Shown: one piece after another, positions 1 through 7,342 of the stretch
How the letters are laid out: every line of letters begins with the position of its first letter
Numbering within the stretch: the first letter of the stretch is position 1
Assembly (NCBI GenBank): GCA_963766375.1
Contig: CAVXZG010000004.1
Location: 62,001-126,000 of the forward strand
DNA: 64,000 bases
From: AC-32 sp963766375
GTDB lineage: Bacteria; Actinomycetota; Thermoleophilia; Gaiellales; Gaiellaceae
Direction: 5' to 3'
Made by a program: the position numbers and the translations under genes
Notes under the pieces: model-generated
Database searches by the model: none
Told to the model about the DNA's origin: nothing
Seen by the model: only the letters and a program-made list of their open reading frames with translations

Positions 1-692
1 GCAACCTGATCACGGCAGTGATCGGGCCCTCAGGCTGCGGCAAGAGCACGTTCATCCGCTGCCTGAACCGCATGAACGACGAGATCCCGAGCTTCGACCA
101 CGACGGGCAGATCCTCTACCACGGGATCGACCTCTACGGCGACGGCGTCGACCCCGTCGAGGTGCGCCGCCGGATCGGGATGGTCTTCCAGAAGCCGAAC
201 CCGTTCCCGAAGACGATCTACGACAACGTCGCCTGGGCGCCTCGAGTGCTCGGGCTGAAGCAGGGCCTCGACGAGCGGGTCGAGCAGGCTCTGCGCGGAG
301 CCGCGCTCTGGGACGAGGTCAAGGATCGCCTCAAGAAGAGCGCTCTCTCGCTCTCAGGCGGCCAGCAGCAGCGGCTCTGCATCGCGCGGGCGATAGCGAT
401 CGAGCCGGAGGTACTGTTGCTCGACGAGCCGGCCTCGGCGCTGGACCCGATCGCGACGGCGAGCATCGAGGAGCTGATGCACAGCCTCAAGGAGGACTAC
501 ACGCTCGTGATCGTCACGCACAACATGCAGCAGGCTGCACGTGTCGCCGATCGCACTGCCTTCTTCAGCCTGGATGTGGACGAGTCGGGCGCCCGGGCGG
601 GCGTCCTGGTCGAGTACGACGAGACCACGAAGATCTTCACAGCGCCGTCCGACAAGCGCACCGAGGACTATGTGACGGGTCGTTTTGGCTAG
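1..692 (+). CDS. pstB: Phosphate ABC transporter ATP-binding protein PstB (5' end outside window)
   Basis: ATPase subunit that powers PstSCA phosphate import at the inner face of the membrane. The reading frame is already open at base 3, so the start lies upstream of the window. About 229 residues are visible. Walker A (GPSGCGKST) is encoded near base 21, the ABC signature LSGGQQQR near 350, Walker B LLLDEPASALDP near 415 and the switch histidine in VTHN near 515. The residues RCLNRMND after Walker A and the MVFQKPNPFP Q-loop are typical of PstB rather than other ABC ATPases. phoU follows 10 bases after the stop, the usual end of a pst operon. Confidence 0.97.
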   Translation, partial: NLITAVIGPSGCGKSTFIRCLNRMNDEIPSFDHDGQILYHGIDLYGDGVDPVEVRRRIGMVFQKPNPFPKTIYDNVAWAPRVLGLKQGLDERVEQALRGAALWDEVKDRLKKSALSLSGGQQQRLCIARAIAIEPEVLLLDEPASALDPIATASIEELMHSLKEDYTLVIVTHNMQQAARVADRTAFFSLDVDESGARAGVLVEYDETTKIFTAPSDKRTEDYVTGRFG

Positions 693-702
693 GAGTGAAA
701 AC

Positions 703-1380
703 GTGAGAGTCACCTTCCAGGAGGAGCTCGACCAACTGGAGGCGAGCCTCCAGGAAGAGGGCGCGCTTGTCCTGCGCGTACTCCGCGGTGCGCTGAACGC
801 GCTCGCCCAGCGCGACGTCGAGCTCGCCGACGACGTGATCTCGTTCGACGACGACGTCGACCGTCTCTACATCCAGATCCAGCAGGAGATCGAGTCGCTG
901 CTCGCACGTCAGACCCCGGTCGCGATCGACCTGCGGCTCGTGCTTGCGCTGCTGCACGTGAACCTGCACCTCGAGAGGATGGCCGACTACTCGGTGACGA
1001 TCGCGAAGCTGACGAAGCTCGTCGCCGACGTCGTGCCGGACCCGATGCTGCTGCAGAGCCTCCAGGAGATGGGGGAGCGGGCGGAGGAGATGATCCGCGT
1101 CGCGCTCGACTCGCTTGCGAACCGCGACCTGCAGGCGGCCGAGTCGCTCGTCGACCTGGACGAGCTGATCGACCGCTCGAACCGCCGCTTCGTCGAGCGC
1201 GTGGTCGAGATCGTCGCCGAGCCCGGCCTGCGCGAATGGGTGCTCAGGATGGTGCTCGTCTCGAGGACGCTCGAGCGGATCGGCGATCACGCGGTGGACA
1301 TCGGCGAGCAGGTCGCCTACCTGCTGACGGCCGAGTTCCGCGAGTTCACGGACGCCTCGCACCCCGAAAACAACGCCTAG
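703..1380 (+). CDS. phoU: Phosphate signalling protein PhoU
   Basis: PhoU links the state of the Pst transporter to the PhoR/PhoP two-component system and represses the phosphate regulon when phosphate is plentiful. The 225-residue protein has the expected all-helical two-repeat layout; each repeat carries the metal-binding E/DxxxD pattern (LERMADYSVTIAKL and LERIGDHAVDIGEQ). I chose GTG 703 because AGGAG at 691-695 sits 7 bases upstream, overlapping the pstB stop. A TTG at 685 in the same frame would place the start inside pstB. Close spacing implies cotranscription with pstB. Confidence 0.96.
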   Translation: MRVTFQEELDQLEASLQEEGALVLRVLRGALNALAQRDVELADDVISFDDDVDRLYIQIQQEIESLLARQTPVAIDLRLVLALLHVNLHLERMADYSVTIAKLTKLVADVVPDPMLLQSLQEMGERAEEMIRVALDSLANRDLQAAESLVDLDELIDRSNRRFVERVVEIVAEPGLREWVLRMVLVSRTLERIGDHAVDIGEQVAYLLTAEFREFTDASHPENNA

Positions 1381-1387
1381 TGCGCCG

Positions 1388-1519
1388 GTGCTGATCGCCC
1401 AGCTCTCCGATGTGCATGTCGGAGGCGGCCGCTATCGCGAGGAACTACTGCGCACGGCGATTGCCGAGATCAACCCCTTCGTGCTCGTCCAGCGAAACGA
1501 GCCGCTCGCGAACGACTGA
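1388..1519 (+). pseudogene. Truncated metallophosphoesterase (N-terminal remnant)
   Basis: Starting at GTG 1388, eight bases after phoU, the frame reads LIAQLSDVHVGGG and then YREELLRTAIAEINP. This is the conserved beginning of calcineurin-like phosphoesterases of the CpdA/Icc type, including the first metal-binding Asp-x-His (SDVH). Similarity stops at about base 1475, the frame closes at 1519, and no GDxx or GNHE block follows. The last part lies antisense to the end of the ATP-grasp gene. The fragment looks like a gene cut by a deletion or inversion, or an assembly join. It cannot encode a working enzyme as it stands. Confidence 0.72.
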
Positions 1520-2365
1520 TCTCCCGTCCGCCTCTCCGCGGACGAAGCTTGCGAGCGTGTGGAGCGTCGCCGCGAAGACGTCGGGTCCGAGCGAATACTC
1601 GGAGCCGAAGTCGACCGCGCCGTTCAGCTCGATCACGCAGAACCGCCCGGGGCCGACGGGGAGAAGGTCGATTCCGACCAGGTGTGCCCCGATCGAGCGC
1701 GCCGCGGACTCCGCCAGCTTGATCGCCGCGGGCGGCGGGGTGACCGGCACGCGCCTTGCACCGAGCGCGAGATTCGTCCGCCACTCGCCGGCTGCGGCCA
1801 CCCGTTTGATCGCCCCGACGACGCGGCCGGCCGCCACGACCAGGCGGAGGTCGTGCCCGAGCGGCGGAATCAGCTCCTGCGCCAGCGCGCCGTGGGTGTG
1901 GAACCAGGGGCGCGACTGGAGCTCTCTCACGCAGCGGTCCAGCTCGGTTCGGTTGCGGCAAAGCATCACGTCGCGGCCCCAGCTGCCGAAGCGGGGCTTG
2001 AGCACGAGGGGTGGGCGAATCGTCGGCATCGCGTCCGGGCCGATCGGTTCCGTGTCGGGGTGCGGCAGACCGGTTCGCTCGAGCGCCCTCGCCGTGAGCA
2101 GCTTGTCGTGCGTCGACAGCAGGACGCCTGGAGGGTTGAGAACCCTGACCCCGTTCTCCTCGAGGGTCGAGAGCGCCGGGAGGCCCTCCTCGATCCCGTC
2201 CAACGTCTCCCGGACGTCCAGCCGCGCCAGCGCGACGTCGCCGGGGCCGAGGAGCGCGACGGCCTGGGCCGGCGGCAGGAGGCAGACCTGCAGCCCGTCG
2301 ATGCGCACGGCCGCGAGCTTCGTGTTCGTCTCACCCGCGCGGTGGGTCACGATCCCAAACTGCAT
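1445..2365 (-). CDS. RimK-like ATP-grasp ligase
   Basis: A 306-residue ATP-grasp protein. The lysine in LVLKPRFGSWGRDV marks the nucleotide-binding region, LAQELIPP and DLRLVVAAGRVVGAIKR follow, and the Mg-binding end is VIELNGAVDF. This order is that of the RimK/LysX/MptN group, which joins an amino acid to a carboxylate using ATP. The substrate cannot be deduced. The first 100 residues form the pre-ATP-grasp domain. The gene is divergent from ppk1 and starts at ATG 2365. Its final 25 codons are antisense to a metallophosphoesterase remnant, so the native C-terminus may have been altered. Confidence 0.8.
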   Translation of the reverse strand: MQFGIVTHRAGETNTKLAAVRIDGLQVCLLPPAQAVALLGPGDVALARLDVRETLDGIEEGLPALSTLEENGVRVLNPPGVLLSTHDKLLTARALERTGLPHPDTEPIGPDAMPTIRPPLVLKPRFGSWGRDVMLCRNRTELDRCVRELQSRPWFHTHGALAQELIPPLGHDLRLVVAAGRVVGAIKRVAAAGEWRTNLALGARRVPVTPPPAAIKLAESAARSIGAHLVGIDLLPVGPGRFCVIELNGAVDFGSEYSLGPDVFAATLHTLASFVRGEADGRSVVRERLVSLDEHEGVDLGNRRAQ

Positions 2366-2410
2366 CTCGCCGCATTGTCCGGCCGTCCACCGCTGCGATG
2401 GGCATCCGTC

Positions 2411-2443
2411 TGGTGAACGGCTGGTGTGAGACTGGTGAGGGCC
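2411..2443. promoter_or_regulatory. PHO-box-like triple direct repeat
   Basis: Three contiguous 11-base units begin with TGGTG: TGGTGAACGGC (2411-2421), TGGTGTGAGAC (2422-2432) and TGGTGAGGGCC (2433-2443). Read on the other strand the best unit contains GTTCACC, the core of the actinobacterial PhoP binding repeat, which is also organised in 11-base direct units. The block lies between the divergent ATP-grasp gene and ppk1, about 70 bases upstream of the ppk1 start. PhoP control of ppk is known in Streptomyces. Binding here is inferred from sequence only. Confidence 0.65.
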
Positions 2444-2510
2444 GCCGTAACAAGATCGACCCCAGTTCGTAACCCACGCAACAGCTCTCGGCGGGGACTA
2501 TCCTCACCTG

Positions 2511-4601
2511 ATGCGGACGGAAGGCGCCGAAGTCGACGCGCGGTTTCTCAACCGCGAGCTTTCGTGGCTCGATTTCAACGCGCGCGTCCTGGAAGTCGCC
2601 TCGGATCCAAGCCTGCAACTGCTCGAGCGAGTGAACTTCTGCTCGATCTTCTCGTCCAACCTCGACGAGTTCTTCATGGTGCGCGTGGCGGGCCTGATGG
2701 ACCAAGCGGCAGCGGGAGTGCCGCTGCGCTCGCCCGACGGGCGCACGCCTCGGGAAGCCCTGGCCGAGATCCGCGAGCGCACGCTCGACCTCTCGGGCGA
2801 GCAGGCGAAGCTCTGGAAGCGCCAGCTGAAGCCGGCCCTGGCGAAGCAGGGCATCGTCGTCGCCGAGATCGACGATCTCGAGGAGCAAGAGCTCCGCGAG
2901 CTCGAGGAGGTCTTCGACCGGGAGATCTTTCCGGTGCTCACGCCGCTCGCGGTCGGGCCTCGCCAGCCGTTCCCGTACATCTCTGGCCTTTCGCTCAGCC
3001 TCGGCCTCTTCGTCCGCAACGGCGACACGGGCGAGGAGCGGTTCGCGCGGGTGAAGGTGCCCGAGCTCCTGCCGCGGTTCCTCTCGATCGGGTCGCGCGG
3101 ACTCTACGTGCCGCTCGAACGCGTGATCCGGCACTTCCTCACCTGGCTCTTCCCGACGATGGAGATCGCAGAGTGCACGGCGTTCCGCGTCACGCGGGAC
3201 GCCGATTTCGCCGTTTCCGACGAGGCGGACGACCTGCTCGAGGCGGTGGAGTTCGAGCTGCGCCGCCGCCGGTTCGGCGAGGCGGTGCGCCTCGAGATCT
3301 CGGGCTCCAGCTCGGCGCGAATGCTGGCCCAGCTGAAGGAGGGCCTGGATGTGGAGGACGATCAGGTCTACCTCGTGCCCGGATTGCTCGGTCTCGCGGA
3401 TCTCAGCGAGCTCGCGCAGCTCGACCGGCCCGACCTCAAGGACGAGCCCTGGGTCCCGGTCGTGCCGGCCCGATTCGCCACGAACGAGAACGGCGAGCTG
3501 TTCGAGGAGATTCGGCGCAGCCCGGTGCTCGTGCACCACCCCTACGACTCGTTCGCCCGCACGTTCGAGGCGTTCATGCGCTCCGTGGCGGCCGACCCCC
3601 GGGCGGTCGCCGTCAAGACGAGCGTCTACCGCACGAGCGAAGATTCGCCGCACGTGCCCGCGCTGATCGAGGCGGCCGAGGAAGGTAAGCAGACGGTCTG
3701 CCTGGTCGAGCTGAAGGCGCGCTTCGACGAGCGACGCAACATCGAATGGTCGCGAACCCTCGAGTCCGCGGGCGTCCACGTCGTCTACGGGTTCCCGACG
3801 CTGAAGATCCACGCCAAGGGCACGCTCGTCGTCCGCCGCGAGGAGGACGGCCTGCGCCGCTACGCGCACATCGGGACCGGCAACTACAACGCGGTCACAG
3901 CGCGCCTCTATGAAGACTTCAGCCTCTTCACGGCCGACGAGGACACCACGGCCGACCTCGCAGACCTCTTCAACTACATGACGGGGTTCAGCCGGCCGCA
4001 GCGCTTCCGGAAGATCCTCGTCGCACCGTTCAACATGCGTCAGTCGCTGGTCGCGCACATCCGAGCGTGCGCGGACGCCGCCGAGGCGGGCAAGAAGGCA
4101 CGCATCCGCCTGAAGGTCAACCATCTTGCCGACGAGGAGATCGTGAACGAGCTCTACGCGGCCGCCGACGCAGGCGCCGAGATCGAGATCTTCGCCCGCA
4201 CGACGTGTGCCCTTCGCCCCCGCAAGCGCGGGGGGAAGGAGGACATCCGCGTGCGCACGCTCCTCGGGCGCTTCTTCGAGCACAGCCGGTTCTTCATCTT
4301 CGAGGCGGGCGGTAAGACCACATTCCTGCTCGGCAGCGCAGACCTGATGCCGCGCAACCTCGACCACCGGATCGAGATCCTCGTCCCGGTCGAGGACACC
4401 CGCGGCCAGCAGCTGCTCACGCGAACCTTCGACTCGATCATGCAGGACAGTCGGCAGTCCTGGGTGCTCGGCGCGGACGGCGCCTGGCGCCGTGTGCGCA
4501 TGAAGAAGGGCGAGCGCGGGCAAAGCCTGCACGGCTCCCTGATGCGCCGTGCTCGTGCCCGCGCGCGTCAGGGAACCATGTCCGTTTCACGGTCACGGTG
4601 A
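2511..4601 (+). CDS. ppk1: Polyphosphate kinase 1
   Basis: Reversible polymerisation of the terminal phosphate of ATP into inorganic polyphosphate. The 696-residue length is normal. The N-terminal domain starts with FLNRELSWLDFNARVLE, a strong PPK1 signature. The phosphorylated histidine lies in LKIHAKGTLVVRR (His434 by this start), followed by HIGTGNYN. The second catalytic histidine is in LDHRIEILVPVED. ATG 2511 precedes the conserved N-terminus by eight residues. Ppx follows 25 bases after the stop, so synthesis and degradation of polyphosphate are likely in one transcription unit under the PHO-box-like repeat. Confidence 0.97.
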   Translation: MRTEGAEVDARFLNRELSWLDFNARVLEVASDPSLQLLERVNFCSIFSSNLDEFFMVRVAGLMDQAAAGVPLRSPDGRTPREALAEIRERTLDLSGEQAKLWKRQLKPALAKQGIVVAEIDDLEEQELRELEEVFDREIFPVLTPLAVGPRQPFPYISGLSLSLGLFVRNGDTGEERFARVKVPELLPRFLSIGSRGLYVPLERVIRHFLTWLFPTMEIAECTAFRVTRDADFAVSDEADDLLEAVEFELRRRRFGEAVRLEISGSSSARMLAQLKEGLDVEDDQVYLVPGLLGLADLSELAQLDRPDLKDEPWVPVVPARFATNENGELFEEIRRSPVLVHHPYDSFARTFEAFMRSVAADPRAVAVKTSVYRTSEDSPHVPALIEAAEEGKQTVCLVELKARFDERRNIEWSRTLESAGVHVVYGFPTLKIHAKGTLVVRREEDGLRRYAHIGTGNYNAVTARLYEDFSLFTADEDTTADLADLFNYMTGFSRPQRFRKILVAPFNMRQSLVAHIRACADAAEAGKKARIRLKVNHLADEEIVNELYAAADAGAEIEIFARTTCALRPRKRGGKEDIRVRTLLGRFFEHSRFFIFEAGGKTTFLLGSADLMPRNLDHRIEILVPVEDTRGQQLLTRTFDSIMQDSRQSWVLGADGAWRRVRMKKGERGQSLHGSLMRRARARARQGTMSVSRSR

Positions 4602-4626
4602 TTGTCCGACCGGGCAGGTGGCAAGA

Positions 4627-5523
4627 ATGGATCCCGTGCGCGTTGCGATCATCGATGTCGGAGCGAACACCCTTCGCCTCCTGGTCGCCGGCCCCTCGGG
4701 TCGGCATGTCGTTTCCGTTCATGAGGAGCGCGAGCAGCTCGGGCTCGGGGAGGAAGTCGAGCGCTACGGCTACGTGAGCGCGGCGAAGGTCGCCCGGGCC
4801 GTGCAGGTGGCGCGGGAGCAGACCCGCAAGGCCCGGCAGCTCGGCTGCGAGCGGGTTCAGATCGTCGTCACCTCGCCGGGGCGGCAGAGCGGGAACGGCG
4901 ACGAGTTCGTGGACGCGCTGGCGGGTGCCGCCGGGGTGCCGACGCGAATCCTGGCGGCCGAGGAGGAAGGGGCGCTCGCCTGGGAAGGGGCTGTGGCCGC
5001 GCTGGACGAGGTCCCAGAGAGCGTCGCCGTCTGCGACGTCGGGGGCGGCTCGACCCAGCTCGTAGTCGGCACCCGGACCGAAGGGCCCGGCTGGATCCGC
5101 TCGGTCGATCTCGGCTCCCTTCGGCTCACGCAGCGTCTGCTGACCGCCGATCCGCCGTCACCGGTAGCGGTGGCGGAGGCGCGGGCGGAGGTCGCCGAGG
5201 CGTTTGCCTCGGTGGTGCCTCCGCTGGCCAAGAAGGGGCTCGCGACCGGGGGCACCGCACGTGCCCTGGGTCGAATCACCGAGGAAGTGCTCGACTCGCA
5301 GGCGATCGAGTCCGCGATCGAAGAGCTGTCGCAGCTGAAGCGCGCGAAGGCGACAAAGCGGTTCGGCGTCGGCCCGCAGCGAGCCAAGACGCTCCTCGCC
5401 GGCTCGATCCTCTTTGCCGAGGCCCAGCGGCGCCTCGGCGTGGCACTTGAACCGGCTAGGGGTGGCGTGCGCGAGGGTTGCGCACTGGCGCTCTTCCGCG
5501 AGAGTGCCTCGGCCTACGGCTAG
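4627..5523 (+). CDS. Ppx/GppA family exopolyphosphatase (first copy)
   Basis: Member of the ASKHA-fold Ppx/GppA family that removes terminal phosphates from polyphosphate or pppGpp. The phosphate-1 loop VAIIDVGANTLRLL is at the start and the phosphate-2 loop CDVGGGSTQLVVG in the middle; GLATGGTARALGRIT follows. At 298 residues it is the short two-domain form without the C-terminal HD part. I chose ATG 4627, with AGGTGG just upstream, over an upstream in-frame start at 4549 inside ppk1. It is one of two such genes in the window; the other is at 60433-61354. Which substrate it prefers cannot be told from sequence. Confidence 0.88.
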   Translation: MDPVRVAIIDVGANTLRLLVAGPSGRHVVSVHEEREQLGLGEEVERYGYVSAAKVARAVQVAREQTRKARQLGCERVQIVVTSPGRQSGNGDEFVDALAGAAGVPTRILAAEEEGALAWEGAVAALDEVPESVAVCDVGGGSTQLVVGTRTEGPGWIRSVDLGSLRLTQRLLTADPPSPVAVAEARAEVAEAFASVVPPLAKKGLATGGTARALGRITEEVLDSQAIESAIEELSQLKRAKATKRFGVGPQRAKTLLAGSILFAEAQRRLGVALEPARGGVREGCALALFRESASAYG

Positions 5524-5939
5524 GCCGGCGGCTCCAGCCGCTCCAGCACCTCGACCGAGTCATCCCCTAGCTCGAGCACCGCGGTCGAACCTTTCCGGGC
5601 CTTCTCGCCGAGCAGCTCGGCGGCGAGGTCGCCGTGAACGCAGGCGAGGACGTCGGTGCCAAGCGACCGCAGCAACTCCAGCGCTGCCTGGTCGGATCCT
5701 TCCGAGAGCTCATGGACGGCCTCGACCTCGAGGTGGCGCTCTCGCGCGAGCGGCTCGACCGTCTGGACGCAGCGGGCGTACGGGCTGGACAGGATCCGTT
5801 CGAACGAGCGGCCGGCCAGTTGCTCGACCAGCCCCTCCGCCTGCTTCCGACCACGAGCGTCCAGTGGTCGCAGACGGTCGTCGCCTTCCCACGTGGCTCG
5901 ATGGCCGGCCCGGGCGTGACGGAGCAGGAAGACGATCAA
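5520..5939 (-). CDS. sixA: SixA-type phosphohistidine phosphatase
   Basis: Small histidine phosphatase (139 residues) with the catalytic LLRHARAG motif at the N-terminus, the second arginine in ILSSPYARCVQT and the late histidine in LACVHGD. SixA proteins remove phosphate from phosphohistidine; other small members act on sugar or nucleotide phosphates. The TTG start overlaps the TGA stop of the upstream CYTH-CHAD gene in the four bases TTGA, indicating translational coupling. Its stop shares bases with the convergent ppx stop. Pairing of SixA and CHAD proteins in polyphosphate loci fits a role in phosphate metabolism, but the target is unknown. Confidence 0.86.
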   Translation of the reverse strand: MIVFLLRHARAGHRATWEGDDRLRPLDARGRKQAEGLVEQLAGRSFERILSSPYARCVQTVEPLARERHLEVEAVHELSEGSDQAALELLRSLGTDVLACVHGDLAAELLGEKARKGSTAVLELGDDSVEVLERLEPPA

Positions 5940-7165
5940 GCCCAGGTGCGGGCGGAGCGCTCGAGCTTCCGCCAGGCTCGGGGTAGCGCCTTCCTCGTGT
6001 CGCGACGACGGGCTCGCTCACTCTCCACGAGGCGTCCGGCTGCGAATGCGGCGCCTGAGCCGGCCGTGTCTCCGAGCAAACCCCTCAGCCGGGCTTCGGC
6101 CACGATCGCGTCCTGGTGGGCACCGAGCACGTCCTGAAAGGCCTTCGCCCGCGCGACGAAGCGGCGCCCGGCCTTGCCCAGCTCGGGCTCGGCGAGCTCG
6201 GCGGCATAACGCGCGCGCTTGCCGAGGATTCGAGCCCGGTGGAGATCGTCGTCGGAGGAGCCGGGACCGAGTTTGGCGGCGGTCTTGCGCAGGCGGCGAA
6301 ACTCGCGGGCGGCAAGTGTCGACAACGAGATCTCGCCGCGGCGAACCCTCGGGCCGCGCGCAGCGGCCTCGAGCGTGTCGAGGAGGGAGAAGTAGCGTTG
6401 GCTCGAGAGGGCCTCCACAGCTAGTGCTTGCGCGATCCCGCGTTCCCGCTCCAGAGCGTCGACGAGCACACCGGCGGAAGCCTGTTCGGGTTGGTCGAGT
6501 CGCGCCACCTGGTCTCTCATGCGCGCGACGAGCACGTCGAGATCACGGCGCGGGCCGAGAGAGCCGCCGAGCCACTTGAGCTCCTCCCGTAGGGGTTCCG
6601 ACCAGTCGGGGTCGAGGATCGGCCGGGCTGCACGCAAGACGGCCCGGATGCGGCGGACGGCGACGCGCATCAGGTGCGCATCTTCAGGGTCGAGATCGAG
6701 CCGAACGCCTGGATCATGTCGCAGGATCTCGGCGTACTGGCGAGCAAGCACGCTTCGCAGGCGCCCGATCGGCTCATCGGTAGCCTCGGCGCTCTCCTCG
6801 AGAAGCTTCAGGACGGTCGCGCCAAGGCCGCCGGGTGCAACCGTGAGCGAGCCGTTCGCAGGCATCCCTTCGAGCACGTCGATGTCGTCTTGGTCCTCTC
6901 CGCGGTGGACTCGTAGGCGCAGGAACGGCTCCGGCCTGTCTCCCCGCAGAAACGCCGGCAGCACCTTTCCGATCTGCTTCGGCATTGCGACCGGCCCGCC
7001 CAGCTGCTCCAGCTCGAGCATGCCACCGTCCGGACGAGGAGCCTCCAGCCGCCAGATGCCCCGGCCGTTGTCGAGACGCCTCGAGAGCGTCGCCCCCGCC
7101 AGTGTCAGCCGCCGTCCGGGCAAATCGTAGAAAGAGATCTCGAATACGGCGTTGTTGCCGGTCAC
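5936..7165 (-). CDS. CHAD domain protein with N-terminally shortened CYTH domain
   Basis: A 409-residue protein. Residues about 130-400 form a CHAD domain, a helical bundle rich in conserved His/Arg/Lys (HLMRVAVRRIRAVLR, LHRARILGKRARYAAE) that is known to bind polyphosphate. Residues 10-110 resemble the inner part of a CYTH triphosphate-tunnel fold (FYDLPGRRLTLAGATLSRR, IWRLEAP). The leading ExExK strand that defines catalytic CYTH enzymes is absent and is not found upstream, because an in-frame stop intervenes. The protein is therefore probably a binder rather than a triphosphatase. Start GTG 7165; coupled to the sixA-like gene by a 4-base overlap. Confidence 0.88.
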   Translation of the reverse strand: MTGNNAVFEISFYDLPGRRLTLAGATLSRRLDNGRGIWRLEAPRPDGGMLELEQLGGPVAMPKQIGKVLPAFLRGDRPEPFLRLRVHRGEDQDDIDVLEGMPANGSLTVAPGGLGATVLKLLEESAEATDEPIGRLRSVLARQYAEILRHDPGVRLDLDPEDAHLMRVAVRRIRAVLRAARPILDPDWSEPLREELKWLGGSLGPRRDLDVLVARMRDQVARLDQPEQASAGVLVDALERERGIAQALAVEALSSQRYFSLLDTLEAAARGPRVRRGEISLSTLAAREFRRLRKTAAKLGPGSSDDDLHRARILGKRARYAAELAEPELGKAGRRFVARAKAFQDVLGAHQDAIVAEARLRGLLGDTAGSGAAFAAGRLVESERARRRDTRKALPRAWRKLERSARTWA

Positions 7166-7200
7166 ACGCTCGATCGTAACGCGTCCTCAACAGGGGAGGT

Positions 7201-7228
7201 GGAGGGCCGGTTCTGGGGCCGGCCCTCC
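7201..7228. terminator. Perfect 10-bp inverted repeat (possible terminator stem)
   Basis: GGAGGGCCGG (7201-7210) pairs with CCGGCCCTCC (7219-7228) around an 8-base loop. It lies downstream of the minus-strand amidohydrolase, before the CYTH-CHAD gene. No T-run follows on either strand, so it may stop transcription with Rho or simply stabilise the mRNA end. Confidence 0.45.
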
Positions 7229-7239
7229 GTCGACTGAAC

Positions 7240-7279
7240 GTGCGACCGCACCGGATCGGGGGGAGAGTGACGGTCGCAC
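7240..7279. repeat. Second inverted repeat in the same spacer
   Basis: GTGCGACCG (7240-7248) and CGGTCGCAC (7271-7279) are exact inverted copies 22 bases apart. With the preceding hairpin they fill most of the 177-base spacer 7166-7342, which holds no gene. The longer gap would allow either a stem-loop or a two-half-site operator. Confidence 0.4.
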
Positions 7280-7342
7280 CTTGCGCCTTGTCACGACTCG
7301 GACGGCGCCCGGGGCGGTCGGTTAGCGCTCTTTACGGAAAGT

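Noticed and set aside
2331..4532. A 733-codon open frame on the minus strand opposite ppk1
   Set aside because: Antisense shadow of ppk1; composition is biased and no family motif is visible.
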